From the NCBI RefSeq assembly GCF_026151205.1, contig NC_087074.1, forward strand, positions 12,257,182 through 12,321,181: a stretch of 64,000 nt of DNA, in the 5' to 3' direction. Of this stretch, positions 21,998 through 37,300 are shown one piece after another. A program made the translations under genes and the position numbers. The notes beneath the pieces were generated by a model, which did not search any database, was not told the origin of the DNA, and saw only the letters and a program-made list of their open reading frames with translations. Numbering within the stretch: the stretch's first letter is position 1; each line of letters starts with the position of its first letter. Source of the stretch: Bolinopsis microptera (Eukaryota; Ctenophora; Tentaculata; Lobata; Bolinopsidae).

Positions 21998-24278
21998 CAC
22001 TGGTAAACTGTACATGTATTGACTTAATTTATTAGTTGAATTTATGGATTTTTGTACACCACCTCAGAATTTGCTCAATGTTTTTTTGGGTAATTTCAAG
22101 CTCTTTAATTTATTCAATCTTTCAAGGCTAGATAAAACCATCAGACATTGATGCTAGCAAATTTTAATTTTCTAACTTTGTAACTTGTGCATTGTATAAT
22201 TTGAACGTTGATTGAATTCTAGTTTGAAGTTTTTATTGTCTAAAGTTCAATTATTGGGAGGTTTGTTAATGATATTTTTTCCAGTTTAATTATGGTTTTT
22301 GGCAAAATCACTGGTGTATGGTATGTATGGTATGTATGGTATGAGCTTGTTTTTATACGATTATTGGAGTACTTGAATGGAAAGCTTTAATTTAAATGAT
22401 ATATTATATGCTATATATATTATTAGTACATTATATGCTATACCTCAGATCGAATCTGTCCCAAGATTTTGTGATTTAATTTTGATTGTATTTAAATCAA
22501 AAGTTTGCACTCACTCAAATTTTTCATAATATGAAAATTGTTAAAGTTTTTATTCATTAAATTCGTTTTATTGTGTCAAAATTTGTTTCTATTAAAATTA
22601 GTTTTATTAGATGAAATCGTAAATTTACATATCCTCACGATTAGTTAACCTTGTATATATAATTTTTATTTCAATTGTTTTGATTTATTATCAACTTGTG
22701 TATATCGGGAAGGTGATGCAAGAAATCTTGCAAGAAATCTTGCTCTCCCTCTTCGAGAGTTTATTAGATTATTATATTATATTTACCACACTTGTTGCCA
22801 AACTTCATTCATAATGTATAATATTGATAATATTTATTCTATTGTAGGATAAATGATAGGATGAAGAGCTGCTGTATCAAATGAAGATGAAAAAGGATGA
22901 ACTTTGCCAATATCACCGCCGCTGAGCACAACCCTTTACAGAAAAGACTTAAGATAGAGGTTTGTCTACACTTGTACAGCATATTTTAGTTAAGTTACAC
23001 ATTTCATAATAGTTTAGGTAATTCCTTAAAATAAGGACTACTCGAATTCTCGAAAGAAAAAATGTTGTGTAAGACTTTTCCTTTGTACACACCGGTCATA
23101 TACAATATACATACCGCATCTAAGGTATTGTAGTTCTATCCACCCCCAACATATTCCTATGTCAATAGATAGATTTAGGGACAGTAAAGTCTCTATTTCT
23201 TAGAATGTATTATTATCCTTTAGTCCCTTTTATAGTGATTATACCTGTATGACTAATAGAGTAATAGCACTTGTTTGAGGTCCGCCCTTCGCAACACATT
23301 TAATTGGACACTTTTTAAAGAAATGGTAATATTTGTATAGGCCTTTTGAAATAAAATCCTCCAAATGCAATGACTATTCTCATAGTTATTGCAACAAGTA
23401 TACAGTACTTATTCAAGGTCATTATACAATATACAATATACATAATATAGTCTTGTGGATGCGCGTTTTGAAGAAATACCTCGATTCCAACTTCAAAATA
23501 TTTCAGATTGACACATTCATGTATACATTTGTGAAGAAATGTGTTCGATTTGTTAGTTTTAACTAAATGTTAAACTATGTTATTAAGTGTTAACAATTAA
23601 TAACTTGTTGCAGTATTTTACTGTTCAACTATTTAACTGTTAACTGAATAGTAGAGACAGTATGTCATGCTATTAGCATGGGAGAAAGGAGTGGCTCAGC
23701 TAAATCAGTCGACTATCACATGTATATAGATTTTGATCTGGTTAAGTTATTCCTTGTCAGTATTCAAAGCAACTTGCTCTCAATCAGTAACCACTTTTCT
23801 TTATCGGTCAAAATATTCAAAGTTTTTCTTTATAAAAAGTCTTTTTCGTTGACGTTTCCGATCATGATTTCACATGAAAATCTAATTAACTGTGCAACTG
23901 CGAATTATTGGTTTAGCCACAAAATAGGTTTTACCTCCTAACAATGAGCTTTAAAGAGCTTACCTGCTTTACTGTATGCGTGATATTTAGATCACAGCGA
24001 TTCTCAAGAAATTACTTTTTCCTAAAGCAATTTAAAAGAATCGTCTCGAAACAATGAAGGCAGAAGCCAGAAACTCAACGAGTAAAGATTACGCCAATTG
24101 ATCATGGTCATTAAATATTGCAAATTTAAATTTATTGTTTAACTTTCAGTGTAAATAATTCTCATTCAGTCGTGTCTGTTGTGTGCGACTAGTTACTGTA
24201 ATTATACAGTAAACCTCGTTTACCTCTGGTTCTTCCGATAAGAGTTCAGAAAGTAATCTTGTGGAATATTTTCTGCCA
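21998..24278. other. Intergenic, no gene seen
   Basis: AT-rich sequence with the likely 3' UTR of the preceding gene (to about 22.8 kb), a TATGGTATG short repeat at 22317-22345, and scattered short ORFs without splice or family support. Confidence 0.5.
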
Positions 24279-25016
24279 CAAACTGCTTAGTTACAGTGTA
24301 ACTTCAGGAGCCACAAACTGCTTAGTTACAGTGTAACCCCAGGAGCCACAAACTGCTTAGTTACAGTGTAACCCCAGGAGCCACACACTGCTTAGTTACA
24401 GTGTAACTTCAGGAGCCACAAACTGCTTAGTTACAGTGTAACCCCAGGAGCCACACACTGCTTAGTTACAGTGTAACTTCAGGAGCCACAAACTGCTTAG
24501 TTACAGTGTAACCCCAGGAGCCACACACTGCTTAGTTACAGTGTAACTTCAGGAGCCACACACTGCTTAGTTACAGTGTAACCCCAGGAGCCACAAACTG
24601 CTTAGTTACAGTGTAACCCCAGGAGCCACACACTGCTTAGTTACAGTGTAACTTCAGCTCAGGAGCCACAAACTGCTTAGTTACAGTGTAACTTCAGGAG
24701 CCACACACTGCTTAGTTACAGTGTAACCCCAGGAGCCACAAACTGCTTAGTTACAGTGTAACCCCAGGAGCCACAAACTGCTTAGTTACAGTGTAACCCC
24801 AGGAGCCACACACTGTTTAGTTACAGTGTAACTTCAGGAGCCACACACTGCTTAGTTACAGTGTAACTTCAGGAGCCACAAACTGCTTAGTTACAGTGTA
24901 ACTTCAGGAGCCACAAACTGCTTAGTTACAGTGTAACCCCAGGAGCCACACACTACTTAGTTACAGTGTAACCCCAGGAGCCACAAACTGCTTAGTTACA
25001 GTGTAACCCCAGGAGC
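24279..25016. repeat. 35-bp satellite array, 21 copies
   Basis: Unit AGGAGCCACAAACTGC followed by TTAGTTACAGTGTAACTTC. Each unit contains a perfect dyad GTTACA-G-TGTAAC. Two positions vary together: CACAAAC or CACACAC, and TAACTTC or TAACCCC. Copies 4-8 alternate strictly between the two types, a dimeric higher-order period, while the ends are mixed. One 3-bp insertion sits near 24657. Confidence 0.93.
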
Positions 25017-26449
25017 CTAACATGAAGTGTTCATAAATCCCTGAGAACGACCATACCTTGCGTGCGTCAGAAATACGTCACGAAAATGTGGTCTAAACTA
25101 ATTAATTGATCGCGAAAATTGAATAAGTATTTCATTATAGGAGTACTGTACTACTAAAATGTAATCGTTATTTCTTATCGAATCTTCAGACCCAGACGAA
25201 TGTTCTTTGATATAACATTTTTAGTCGGCTAATTCGTTGTCCCTTTTTGGAACTATTCTGGTGCATCAATAACTTTAACTATATAATATCGATTTGGGTT
25301 AACCAACCTTCGGTGGAAAATGAAATGGTGCAGTTCTTCTGTATATTATATTGCCATGTGTTTTGTTCCATTTTTAACTACATGCGCTGTAATTAAAACT
25401 TCGCATTAGTACTAGGGGGACCCCTCAAATTTCTTCAAGATACTCGAGGGAAGATTCTGCCGGGATTATTACCAGTAAGTGATTACAACATGACAGTGTT
25501 TCTCAACCTCGTGTTGTTTGTGTACGTTTTTAATGAGTATGGCAATTAGAGGATAAGGCTATAAGGAACGTTGCGATTATTTGTTTTTACTCGATCAGCA
25601 GATTCCACGTTCCTGTTCCCCATTCCCTTAAAATAATTTCTTTGTTATTGTAAGACCAAACTGTCAAGCAGCTCTTCCTCAAATGGTATGTCACGTGGTG
25701 TACGAGCGGTTACCAGATAGGCCAGCAAAACTTTGTGATTATGCAATGTGCCATTGTCTTCTTTTGTTTTGACAACCTTGAGCTATTTTCAAATTTCAAT
25801 CCCCGTTCAAAAACATATCTTAAATCAAACCTTCTATTATTTATTATTTACAAATTATTGACACATTTCTATATTACTTCTGTCCTTTTTTTGGTAACTG
25901 GCGGCACTAAACTTCCGCTGACAAAATATAACGTTTAGGTAGTTTTTGGTAATTACAAAAATACACTTCCCCTTATTAAGATGTAAGAGTTTTATAAATG
26001 TAAAAGTTTAGCGTCCGAGGTTTGCAGTTTACGCCCACATTTCGGTGCTTGAGGATGTTTATTTTCAGTAAAACATGGATTGCTGCAGATTATACAGTAT
26101 ATCATGTAACATGTCAATCAGAAAGTCATAACCATAGAAGTGTGGCCCAATGGTGTTTCTTTCTATCTAACATACACAAAGTTCAGTGTCTTAACATACA
26201 AATTGAGTTTAGTATCTTGCTTTAGGTGACTTCCTTTAACAATACGTCTTACAAACTAGCTTGGACTGTTGCCAAGCAGCCATTATCTTTCCTGTATCTC
26301 TGTATGCAGAGTCACCGTTAATTGCCTCTTACAGTCATAACAGCAGTTCAGTAACTAAGGTTAAAGGTAGTAATTGCCAGGTTACCTGCAAGAAACGTGG
26401 TATAAAATCAGAGCATTGTATCAAATCTTCTAGAAGATAATGCTATATT
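25017..26449. other. Intergenic, no gene seen
   Basis: No exon-like ORF with family resemblance. Short ORFs at 25735 and 26022 have composition typical of random AT-rich DNA. Confidence 0.5.
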
Positions 26450-27420
26450 TTTTTTATTGAAATCTTTCAATTATTATCATCAGAATTTATTACAATATCA
26501 ATGTTGTATAGAATTTCTAAAAATGGACTAGAGAAACCAAAAAATGCCTTGACAAGTGTACAGCGATGATAACAATCAGGGGACACCAATACACCCAAAT
26601 AACCAAACAAAAGGCCTCGAGAGACCTGATGAAAAGTCGAGCAATTACATTGGGCCCCAAGTGCAGAAGGAGAAAAATGGGCAAATAATATGAGCTGTGA
26701 ACTTAGGAGGCATTTCTAGGTTTTTAAGAATAATTGCCACAACCCAAAAATTCTCAATTACAATTGGCTGATTTGTAATATTTCCAATGGAATGAAGTTT
26801 TAACGATAAAATTTAAATAATTGAATATAAAAGACTAAATCAAAATTGTATCCGAATAAAGCAAAAATGCGTGATGAGTACCTCAAAAAAAATTAAAACA
26901 AAAATAATAGAGAAATACACTACCCGTAGTCTGGAGAAAAAGAATTGTCAGGATCTGAACTAGGGTCAATATCTACAGATGCAGTACAAACATGTTCCTT
27001 CCAGATGTGTTTAATAAGTTCTGTTTTAAACACACCTGGTCTGATAATCTCTCGAAGGGAAAGAGGAAGTCGGTTCCAAGTGAGATGAGCTCGATAAAAG
27101 TAAGATTTAGATATAGCTGAGCCAGGTGGAATTGAAGATATTACTGATAAGTGATCAAGATGTGAGCTTCTCAGTCGGCTTGACCCGGAGAAGAAAGTAA
27201 GGTACTGAGGCAGAGTGGTGCATGGGTGGTATTGATGCACTAGGGAATGAAAGAACTTGAGATCATGGTAATCAAACCTGTACTTTAGGGGCAGAATATT
27301 TAACTGTTTACAATGGGCATTATAGATTTCCTCTACACTATAGCTTACACCGTAATCATTACGAATCCATTTGAGGGCCCTTTTCTGCAATCCTTCAAGC
27401 CTATTGATAGTGCTACTGGA
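26450..27420 (-). pseudogene. 5'-truncated LINE, post-RT C-terminal domain
   Basis: Minus-strand frame 27390-26920 reads MQKRALKWIRNDYGVSYS, LNILPLKYRFDYHDLKFF, SYFYRAHLTWNRLPLSLRE. This matches the C-terminal region after the RT of CR1/L2/RTE-like ORF2 (pattern qrRatkwI, then Ln-lpL-yrr---DL-ff, then F-Rtv--WN-LP). The frame ends at TAG near 26920 with an untranslated tail toward 26450. Nothing of the RT remains. A (TA)n tract borders the truncated end at 27422. Confidence 0.78.
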
Positions 27421-28825
27421 TAAATATATAATATATATAAAAATATATTTTCTTAAAGATTGAACAACCGTTCATTTACTTAATGGATAACCAAAATATG
27501 ATGAATGATGCTGATTTCTGGCAATTTCCTTCACGATTTGATAGCTCGACAAATCTTTAACTTCGACGTCATTGGAGCGTACTTTGGATTGAAATGCTGA
27601 TCGGGAGCAAGCGATTTTTTTAAATGATAGTTTACACATTTAATTTCTAGCGAAACTGTATCAAGTAAGATATACGTTGTTCGGTAGGAAGTTTAAACGT
27701 TTCAATGTACCACAACAATTCAAGTCACAACTATCATGTAATCCTGAAGCTTCATATATTTTCTCCGGGAACTGGTCACGAGGGCGGAGGTCACAAGGGC
27801 GAAAGTCGATCACAGGGCGGAAGTTTCCTGAAACGATCACATGACTCCTTTTATCATGGAACCATACACCGTCCTAAATGTTGAACTAGTAATACTTCAA
27901 AACCTGCAACATCATACACTTACTTGATTAGGTCTCCTCAATCATTCGAGTGGCCTGGCTGCACCAAAGAACTCATGTTTGTGTCGTAATCTCCTTCCAG
28001 TGTTTGCAGTAGCTAGCCATCTCGTTCGCTCCTTCTCGATCTATATCAGTGTTTCCTGAAAACGCTGCAGCATCTTCCAGCAAACATTTCATCCACAACA
28101 TCACACAACTTACTTCTAAATTGTAGAAATTATATTTCTTGGATCATTTTAGTGATCCTGGTTACGAATTTATTGTAACTTTACTTACAAAACACACAGG
28201 GTTATAGATAACTTCAAACGCTTAAAGTTAATATAATTTACAATGTAATCAATCAATTTTGTCAAAACCCGAATAAAATAATATCACTACATAAATAATT
28301 CACATAGCACGTATAGTCATCTCCTTATAGATGTCTAGAGATCTCAAGTTTTTGAAAAACGTTTTAATTTTGATAGGATCTCCAGTGAAAAGATATGCAG
28401 GGTGCAGAGTTACATAGAATTAGAGTAATGTAGATCTAGATATGCGTAATGAGTATAATACGACCACTTGGTCACGTTTCATCTGTACTGCAGACAGCTC
28501 TCACAACTCTACATTACCTTAATTGTGGCCCGTCTGTACACTAATCATAATTGTTAGAAACCACCCGAATATTGTGCTTTACCATGGCATATACCCTCGA
28601 CCATAGCAGCCTACAATTTGACATATAATGTATCTGGATTGATCGAACTGAACTTCCCGCTACTGGCCTACATATCTGCATAATAAATGGAGATTTAATG
28701 GAACGCGCGAAATATTTAGCGTTGTAGTAAGCCAGGCGCCAGTCAGTGATTAAAAGCGCACGACCTACATTTTTTGTGGACTGTAGATTTGCTGAAAAGA
28801 TACACTTCGCGTGTTTTCCTAGTTC
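27421..28825. other. Intergenic upstream of the 28.8-kb gene
   Basis: No ORF of note. A short GC-rich duplication around GAGGGCGGAGGTCAC / CAGGGCGGAAGTTTCC lies at 27780-27830. The promoter of the next gene is probably here, but no element is distinctive. Confidence 0.45.
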
Positions 28826-31800
28826 ATGACATCACTTGTCCAGACCGTTACACAGAAAATAAATAATCCTCCATTTCAGACGAGATCACCACCTCCATCA
28901 AGTTCGTATACTGGCATGTGCCCGACCTCTTCCAGTCCCCAAATGCCGCTACCTCCTCCCCTCACTTTCAACAGCACGAAGAATAAGTCCAAGCAGCAGG
29001 CGGCGCTTGTCTCCCCAGTAAATGGCGTCCCGTCGGTAACGCCCTACACTGGTCAGGCACCCCAGAGCTGCCAAGTCCAGTCACAGCAACAGAGAAATAG
29101 AGAGGTAATATATCATTCTTTGGTATTCGTGGTCGAAGTAAGCGGTATTGCGGTAGTTTTAATTAAATAGGACTCTCATGACTGTGGGCCAAAAGTTTAA
29201 AAGTTTAGGTTTTGTTTTAAAGTCTTTATGTTAAGTTAGATCACGTCTTAGATTCGAAGCCATCGATGTGTTACCCTTATATCAGGCCTGTGTTTAACAT
29301 TCCTGTCAATACAATGAAATTTACACAAGCCTTTTCAGCCAGTCGTCTGTAAACACTCAACGGAAATGCTCAGCAAACTGAACGCAATCTCCAAGGACCT
29401 GATAGCCCTAGCTGAGCTGGTCAAGGACGTACAGAAGCAGCAGTCACAGCTAACACACCAACTATCAGAAACCAAGGAACGTGTCTTGCAAAACACCGAT
29501 TTGATAAGGACAGTAAGCGAGCAGTTCAAAATTCAGATGTCAACCTTGCTGCAAGGTCAAGTCGAGCAAGCAGATATCGTCCGAGCTACAAGTCTCAAGT
29601 ATGAGGAGCAGATGAGGCTCTGCAAGGAGGATGTCGGCATTTGTCAGAACATGTGCAGCGACATAATGAAGCAAAACGAGGGTTTCACCTCTACACTTCA
29701 GTCGATACGTGAGGCTGTGATGCAGACAGCGCAGAATACCAGCACTGCCGCACTGGAAGCAGCAAGTAACACTCAGCTACAGAACGCTGTGCCACACCTT
29801 ACACACGATCCCATGCCAGCCAACAGCTCTTTACCACCTAGCAATGATAACATTCATCCCACTAACCTACAGCAGCAGCAACAGCCGTCCTCCCAACCCA
29901 TCCAAAACCAGATTCAGGTATCTAACCCCTTTATCCCTTATATGGGGCCTGCTCTTGTGCTCCTATAATTGTTGAAGATTTTCGATGTTTACACCATCTT
30001 AATTTGTTGAATATAATATCGCGTTACATAATATCCACAATGCCTATATATATATATGTTAAATATGTTACGAGATAAGCGACAAATGTCTATTTTATTG
30101 AAGTCCATGTGGTGGGCTGCAGATCGGAATTTCACGGAAACATTCACCACCCACTTTCGATTTACAGCATACATTTCGCTAGATGTCCACTGTACAGCCT
30201 CGTATACATTGGTGCTTTATATAAGGCTTCCCGAATAAATATTTCAAATAAAATGCGTGTACCCTACATTAGGTATAACCCGTTTTTATCCGACAGACGA
30301 ACCAAGGTCAGGGTATACAAGTGCAACTAGCACCAGGCAACTACACAACTGCTCCCACTCTGCAGCATTTGAACAAGAGTAATCCCGGTCCAGCGCAGCC
30401 TATGCAGATCCAACTTGGTGATAACAATAAATACTATTGTATTGGACCTAATGGGGTATGTAGTCTCAATGTTATCTCTAAAATGATCCAAGTTAGAATA
30501 TTAATTACCTGCTTGTAACTGTGGTACACTGTGGTACACTGTGTACACTGTGTACACTGTGTAGTTCCGGCACTCTGATTAAACCCTAATTAAGATTAGT
30601 TGATTGGCAGTCACTAATAATTTGCCCCCTATTTCAGGTCCAACAGTCTATTCAGATGTTTAGTGTGCCGCCACAGCTCCTTCAAGGAATTCAAGCAATT
30701 CAGAATATCCAGGGAGGCAACAACTTGGTGCAGATAGTGTCCCCAGCAGCTGCCGGACAGATCAAACAGAAGTCTAATAGGCCCACTGAGATCAGGCCAA
30801 AGACAGTCTCCACACCAAAGAAGATGGAGACAAGCAATGGTCTCTATCCTCCAACATCTTGTAGTGTCAACAACTCCTCTCCTAAAACGACCAACATTCT
30901 GGAAGAAGCGAGCAAGGTGATTCATAAAATATAGCCAAAAATATTGGACAGCTAAGTTTAATTTTCTGATAAGTCGCTGTCAAAATTACTATAGGTTATT
31001 TTCTACTTTGTCAAAAATGAATATATTAAATACCATTAATCCTCAGGTCCTGTCAAATCCGAGTATGGAACAAGACTCTGACAGCTCTTTCCACCTCTAC
31101 AACCACAACAACTCTGAAAAGGACGCCCTGTCCGAGGCTATCATGACAATCCCGACCACGTACGCACAGCACGGCAACAACACGAACTTCAAGTTCGAGT
31201 GCAGCGATAATATGAACGATGGGAACCACGGTGATGAAAGCAGAGCGATGCAAGTGACGTCGGAGATGCTCAGCAAAGCCATCAACGTAGTGGAGGGTGA
31301 TCACAATCTCTACTTTGATAAGGTAATAAAAGTTCCTTTCTTTGTCAGGCTGTTTTCTATCGTGTATCTGGTATCGCCTCCACAATTTCGAACACGAATT
31401 CCTAAAATTATCCGTCTTATTTTTTGAATTTTTCAGGTTTTGATAGGTCCTAACAACGGCGATAACCAGCAACAGAAACAACAGGATCATCACGTGCAAA
31501 TCCCTTCGTTTTTACCCGAGGAAGTAATAAACTGCGTCTACAGGAAGAGCAAAGAACCTTCCATATATGCACTTAACATTTGTCGTGAAATCCTCACTCG
31601 AGAGGAGTTCATTAACAATGACTTTAAATCTTTTGTCAGTAAAAATCCCCTGAAATACAAATTCATCGAACACTTGTTAACGACAAAATTTGGCCTGTAC
31701 TCAGATCACCTTCAGAGCATCCTCAAGGATGTGCGGATAAAATTTAACAATTATCATCGGCACGTGAAGCGTTCTGTGCGGTTAAAGGAGATCCAGAAAC

Positions 31801-32027
31801 AGGAACAGCTTCAGTTGGAGATAGAAAGACTGGAACAGCAGCAACAAGAACAGCAGCGGTCCACTGATGAAAAAATGTTGGAGTTATTAAAACAAGAGCC
31901 CACCTCAATGGAAGACGGTTCATACAAACTGATAGCTCCAAATCAAGGCCAAGCCACTACGTCGTTTGCTTCCCTAGTCCCAAACCACGGGCAGCCCTCA
32001 ACAACCTTTGCATCAGACAACAGCTGA
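28826..32027 (+). CDS. Six-exon Q/P-rich probable nuclear regulatory protein, BEN-like C-terminal domain (720 aa)
   Basis: Exons 28826-29104, 29339-29917, 30297-30455, 30638-30916, 31047-31322, 31437-32027; all GT-AG, all phase 0, open throughout. N-terminus: low-complexity, Pro/Ser/Gln-rich. Exon 2: a long heptad-rich coil (MLSKLNAISKDLIALAELV through SLKYEEQMRLCKEDVG). Exons 3-5: Q/N-rich linkers with acidic patches. Exon 6: a compact helical domain, ICREILTREEFINNDFKS then FIEHLLTTKFGLYSDHL and ILKDVRIKFNNYHRHVKR, then a Q/E-rich coil (LEQQQQEQQ). The domain has the length and helix pattern of BEN DNA-binding domains, where an E-E-l start and a basic end are common, but I cannot confirm it. 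A nuclear DNA-associated role is inference. The start ATG is the first in the exon; an upstream exon could add residues. Confidence 0.8.
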
Positions 32028-32080
32028 TCACCGTGGCAACACCAGCACTGGTGATAATCACGTGTCTTGCCCTGCCCTAG

Positions 32081-34018
<1,938 letters not shown>

Positions 34019-34288
34019 TGATACCAGACACTACTGGGTGGGCTAGAGAAAACTAATTTCCACATTTTACGTAAAATTTTCACATTCTCTCATTTGTTTT
34101 GTACCTACGACGAATAATTTTTGGATTTCACTTTCCAATATCACTATGATTAGTTAATTTTGGACAGTGGGCTCATATAAATGTTGACATCCAAAATCGG
34201 TCTGCACTATCTTAGTTCAGATGGTTGATATCATACTAAAATTATCAGTTTTCTCTGGCCCACCCTGTACTACTGTAGTCTGGTATCA
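34019..34288. mobile_element. Tc1/mariner-type MITE (~270 bp)
   Basis: Left end ATACCAGACACTACTGGGTG then GGCTAGAGAAAACT; right end is its inverted copy, AGTTTTCTCTGGCCCACCC then TGTAC...GTCTGGTAT. The core TACAGGGTGGGCCAGAGA, beginning at a TA, resembles mariner-family termini. The middle is AT-rich and noncoding. It sits about 80 bp upstream of the DDX18 start codon. Confidence 0.7.
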
Positions 34289-34368
34289 TGACGTAAGCCA
34301 AAAGAAGCCCGGTTTCTTATATCTGAATATTTTAGGTCAATGTTGTGACTGTACAAGACCGGTCAAGT

Positions 34369-37300
34369 ATGAAGTTCAGTGCATCTAGATTGAAAGAGCT
34401 AAAATCAAAACTAGCTTCTGGTAAGTTCACGCGATATTAAAATGCGTTTGTCGTTTAAACAGTATTTATGGTCTTATCATCACCAAAATATATCTCTTTA
34501 TGCATATTCGTAAAATGTATGTTTAATTGACCTTCAAAACATATTACATATTATGTTTTATCATGCTTTTATTTTTCAGGCGAGATCTCCAAAGTTGAAT
34601 CTGCTGAGCTTAAAAAATTAAAGAAACTCAAAAAGAAGAAGCTGCAAGAGAAAGGTAAATCTCGAAGTTTTCCCCGTTGGTTAATACTTTAAAGGGTCTA
34701 AATTTCGACTATTTGAAAGGGTAATTGATTTTGATGAGCCGTAGGCTTAAGTAAATGGATCATATTTCATTATTTTAAATCGCTATAATATGATCTTGCA
34801 GCAAATCTGCAAATTAGCTAGAAACTATGACTAATATAGATTTGTTCAGGTAACACAAGTAGTATCTCTACCGCCTCATTCAACACTACCCTCAACACAA
34901 CTCTCAACACTACTATTGGTGATGATGAGGTGTCCTTCAGTGGCGAGAAAGACGAGACTCAGATTAAAGATGTGATTCTCGCAGTTGAGGAGGATGTGAG
35001 TCCTGTAGTTGAGGAGGATGTGAGTCCTGTAGCTGAGGAAGATGTGAGTCCTGTAGCTGAGGAGGATGTGAGTCCTGTAGCTGAGGAGTTTGAGCTAAAC
35101 GTGGAAGAAGATGAAGGGGACAAACCAGCAGAAGTGGTAGATGAAGTTGAAAACGTAGAAGATGAGAGTAATGAAGACAAAGTTGAAGATGAGGTTGCTG
35201 TCGATGAAGAGGAGGAGGAAGCAGAGGAAGAGGTAGACGAAGATGATATTGTTGCAGAGGTTGAAGAGAGTGAAATTGCTGTAGCAGAAGAAGAGAAAAC
35301 AGGTGAGGAAAAGGCAGAAGAAGACAGTGAAGAGGAAGAAGAAGAAGAGACGATCAGACAAGAGAAACACGAGACCGTCACACTGGACACCACCCCAACA
35401 CCTGACATCCTCCCCGACAACACATTCGCTTCACTCACTCCCTACGTCTCTGAGAAAAGCACCAAAGCTATCACCGACATGGGCTTCACCCACATGACAC
35501 CTATCCAGCATAAAACCATCCTGCCTTTACTCAAAGGAAGAGATGTGTTGGGTGCCGCCAAAACAGGATCCGGTAAAACCCTAGCCTTCCTCCTTCCCGC
35601 CATTGAGCTGCTGTTCAAGCTGAAGTTTAAGCCTAGGAATGGTACTGGTGTTCTGATTATATCTCCGACGAGGGAACTTGCACTTCAGGTTTGATAATTT
35701 CGTCTAGATAATTTTCTCGTTTACTGTACGAAATTGGGTAATTCTGGTTGAATTATTTTTCTTGAAACTTCCGATTCCCGTACATTATTGGAGTCATAAT
35801 CACCATAACAACCCCATACTCACAGATATACGGTGTGGCACGTGACTTGTTGAAATACCACAGTCATACATTCGGTATCATAATGGGCGGCGCTAACCGG
35901 AAAACAGAAGTTGAGAAACTGGGCAAGGGAGTGAACCTGCTGATCGCTACTCCCGGTAGATTGCTGGACCACTTGCAGAACACGAAGAACTTTGTCTTTA
36001 GAAATCTCAAGTGTCTCGTTATCGATGAGGCTGACCGAATTCTGGAGGTATGTTATGTTTTCTACTTTTAATAATAACGAACAATCTCTCTGATTTCTGA
36101 GTTTATTTTTATATAAAGTAACCGATAAAATCCCGTACCACAGTCTTTGTCTTTTACAGGTAGGGTTTGAAGAGGAGATGAAGCAGATAATTAGGCTGGT
36201 CCCTGTCAAGAGACAAAGTATGTTGTTCTCGGCTACACAAACCCGGAATGTAGAGGACCTGGCCCGGATATCTCTCCAGCAGGCTCCTCTCTATGTGGGA
36301 GTGGACGATGAGGAGGAGAAGAGCACGGTAGAGGGACTTGAACAGGTTAGAACACGTGACCGATTATGAGACGTGTCATTGGATATCTTTTTATTTGATG
36401 AAAACTACGCAGTTTTTTCGATTATTTTGACTAGTACGGGTTTAAAGTTTTACCCAAGAATAAAGACATGCCACAATATGATCCAGATATTGAGATATCG
36501 ACTCCCCCAGGGATATGTGGTTTGTCCGAGTGATAAGAGGTTTATGTTGTTGTTTACATTCGTCAAGAAGAATAAAGACAAGAAATGTATGGTATTCTTC
36601 TCTACATGCAGTGCCGTGAAATACCACGCCGAACTGTTTAACTACATCGACATCCCCGTCAAGGATATCCATGTAGGTACAATTTCTGACAACTCGAAAT
36701 CAGAACTTATGTGTATCCTCATTTTCATCCACAGTTAAAACTTTGGTTAACAATCATGTTAGAATACTATGTTCGTCTGAAGTCTGATTTAATCGTCTTT
36801 GAATCTGATACTCGTCTGTAAAAAAAGGTTTTCATTGTAACAAAGTTACAAATTTATCGTAATGATTCAAGTATTAAAAACCTTCACGTTATACGATGTA
36901 CAGGGCAAGCAAAAGCAGCAGAAACGAACGACGACATTCTTCGAATTCTGTAACGCCAGTAGCGGTGTTCTGTTTTGTACGGACGTGGCTGCCAGAGGGC
37001 TGGACATTCCTGCCGTGGACTGGATCATTCAGTACGATCCACCAGATGATCCTAAGGTATGTACAGTCGCGAATCTGTGTGTTATATGGGTTATTAAAAC
37101 AGTGTCTCGTTTCAATCTAGAGACCAAAAAACGTGGGGAGAGTACTCCCCTGTGTGGAGGCGACCTGAACGACAGGTCACTGTCCTCCACAAAATTATGT
37201 ATGCAAACGTAGGATTTATACGGCGATTCCGCACAAGATGTATCGTTGTGTTTCAACTTGTATAGCTATAAGCTCGAACGTTTAGTTGTGCTGGAAATAT

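Noticed and set aside
34959-35438. Serine-rich ORF antisense to DDX18
   Set aside because: It is the complement of the acidic GAG/GAA-rich exon 3, which belongs to a firmly identified gene.
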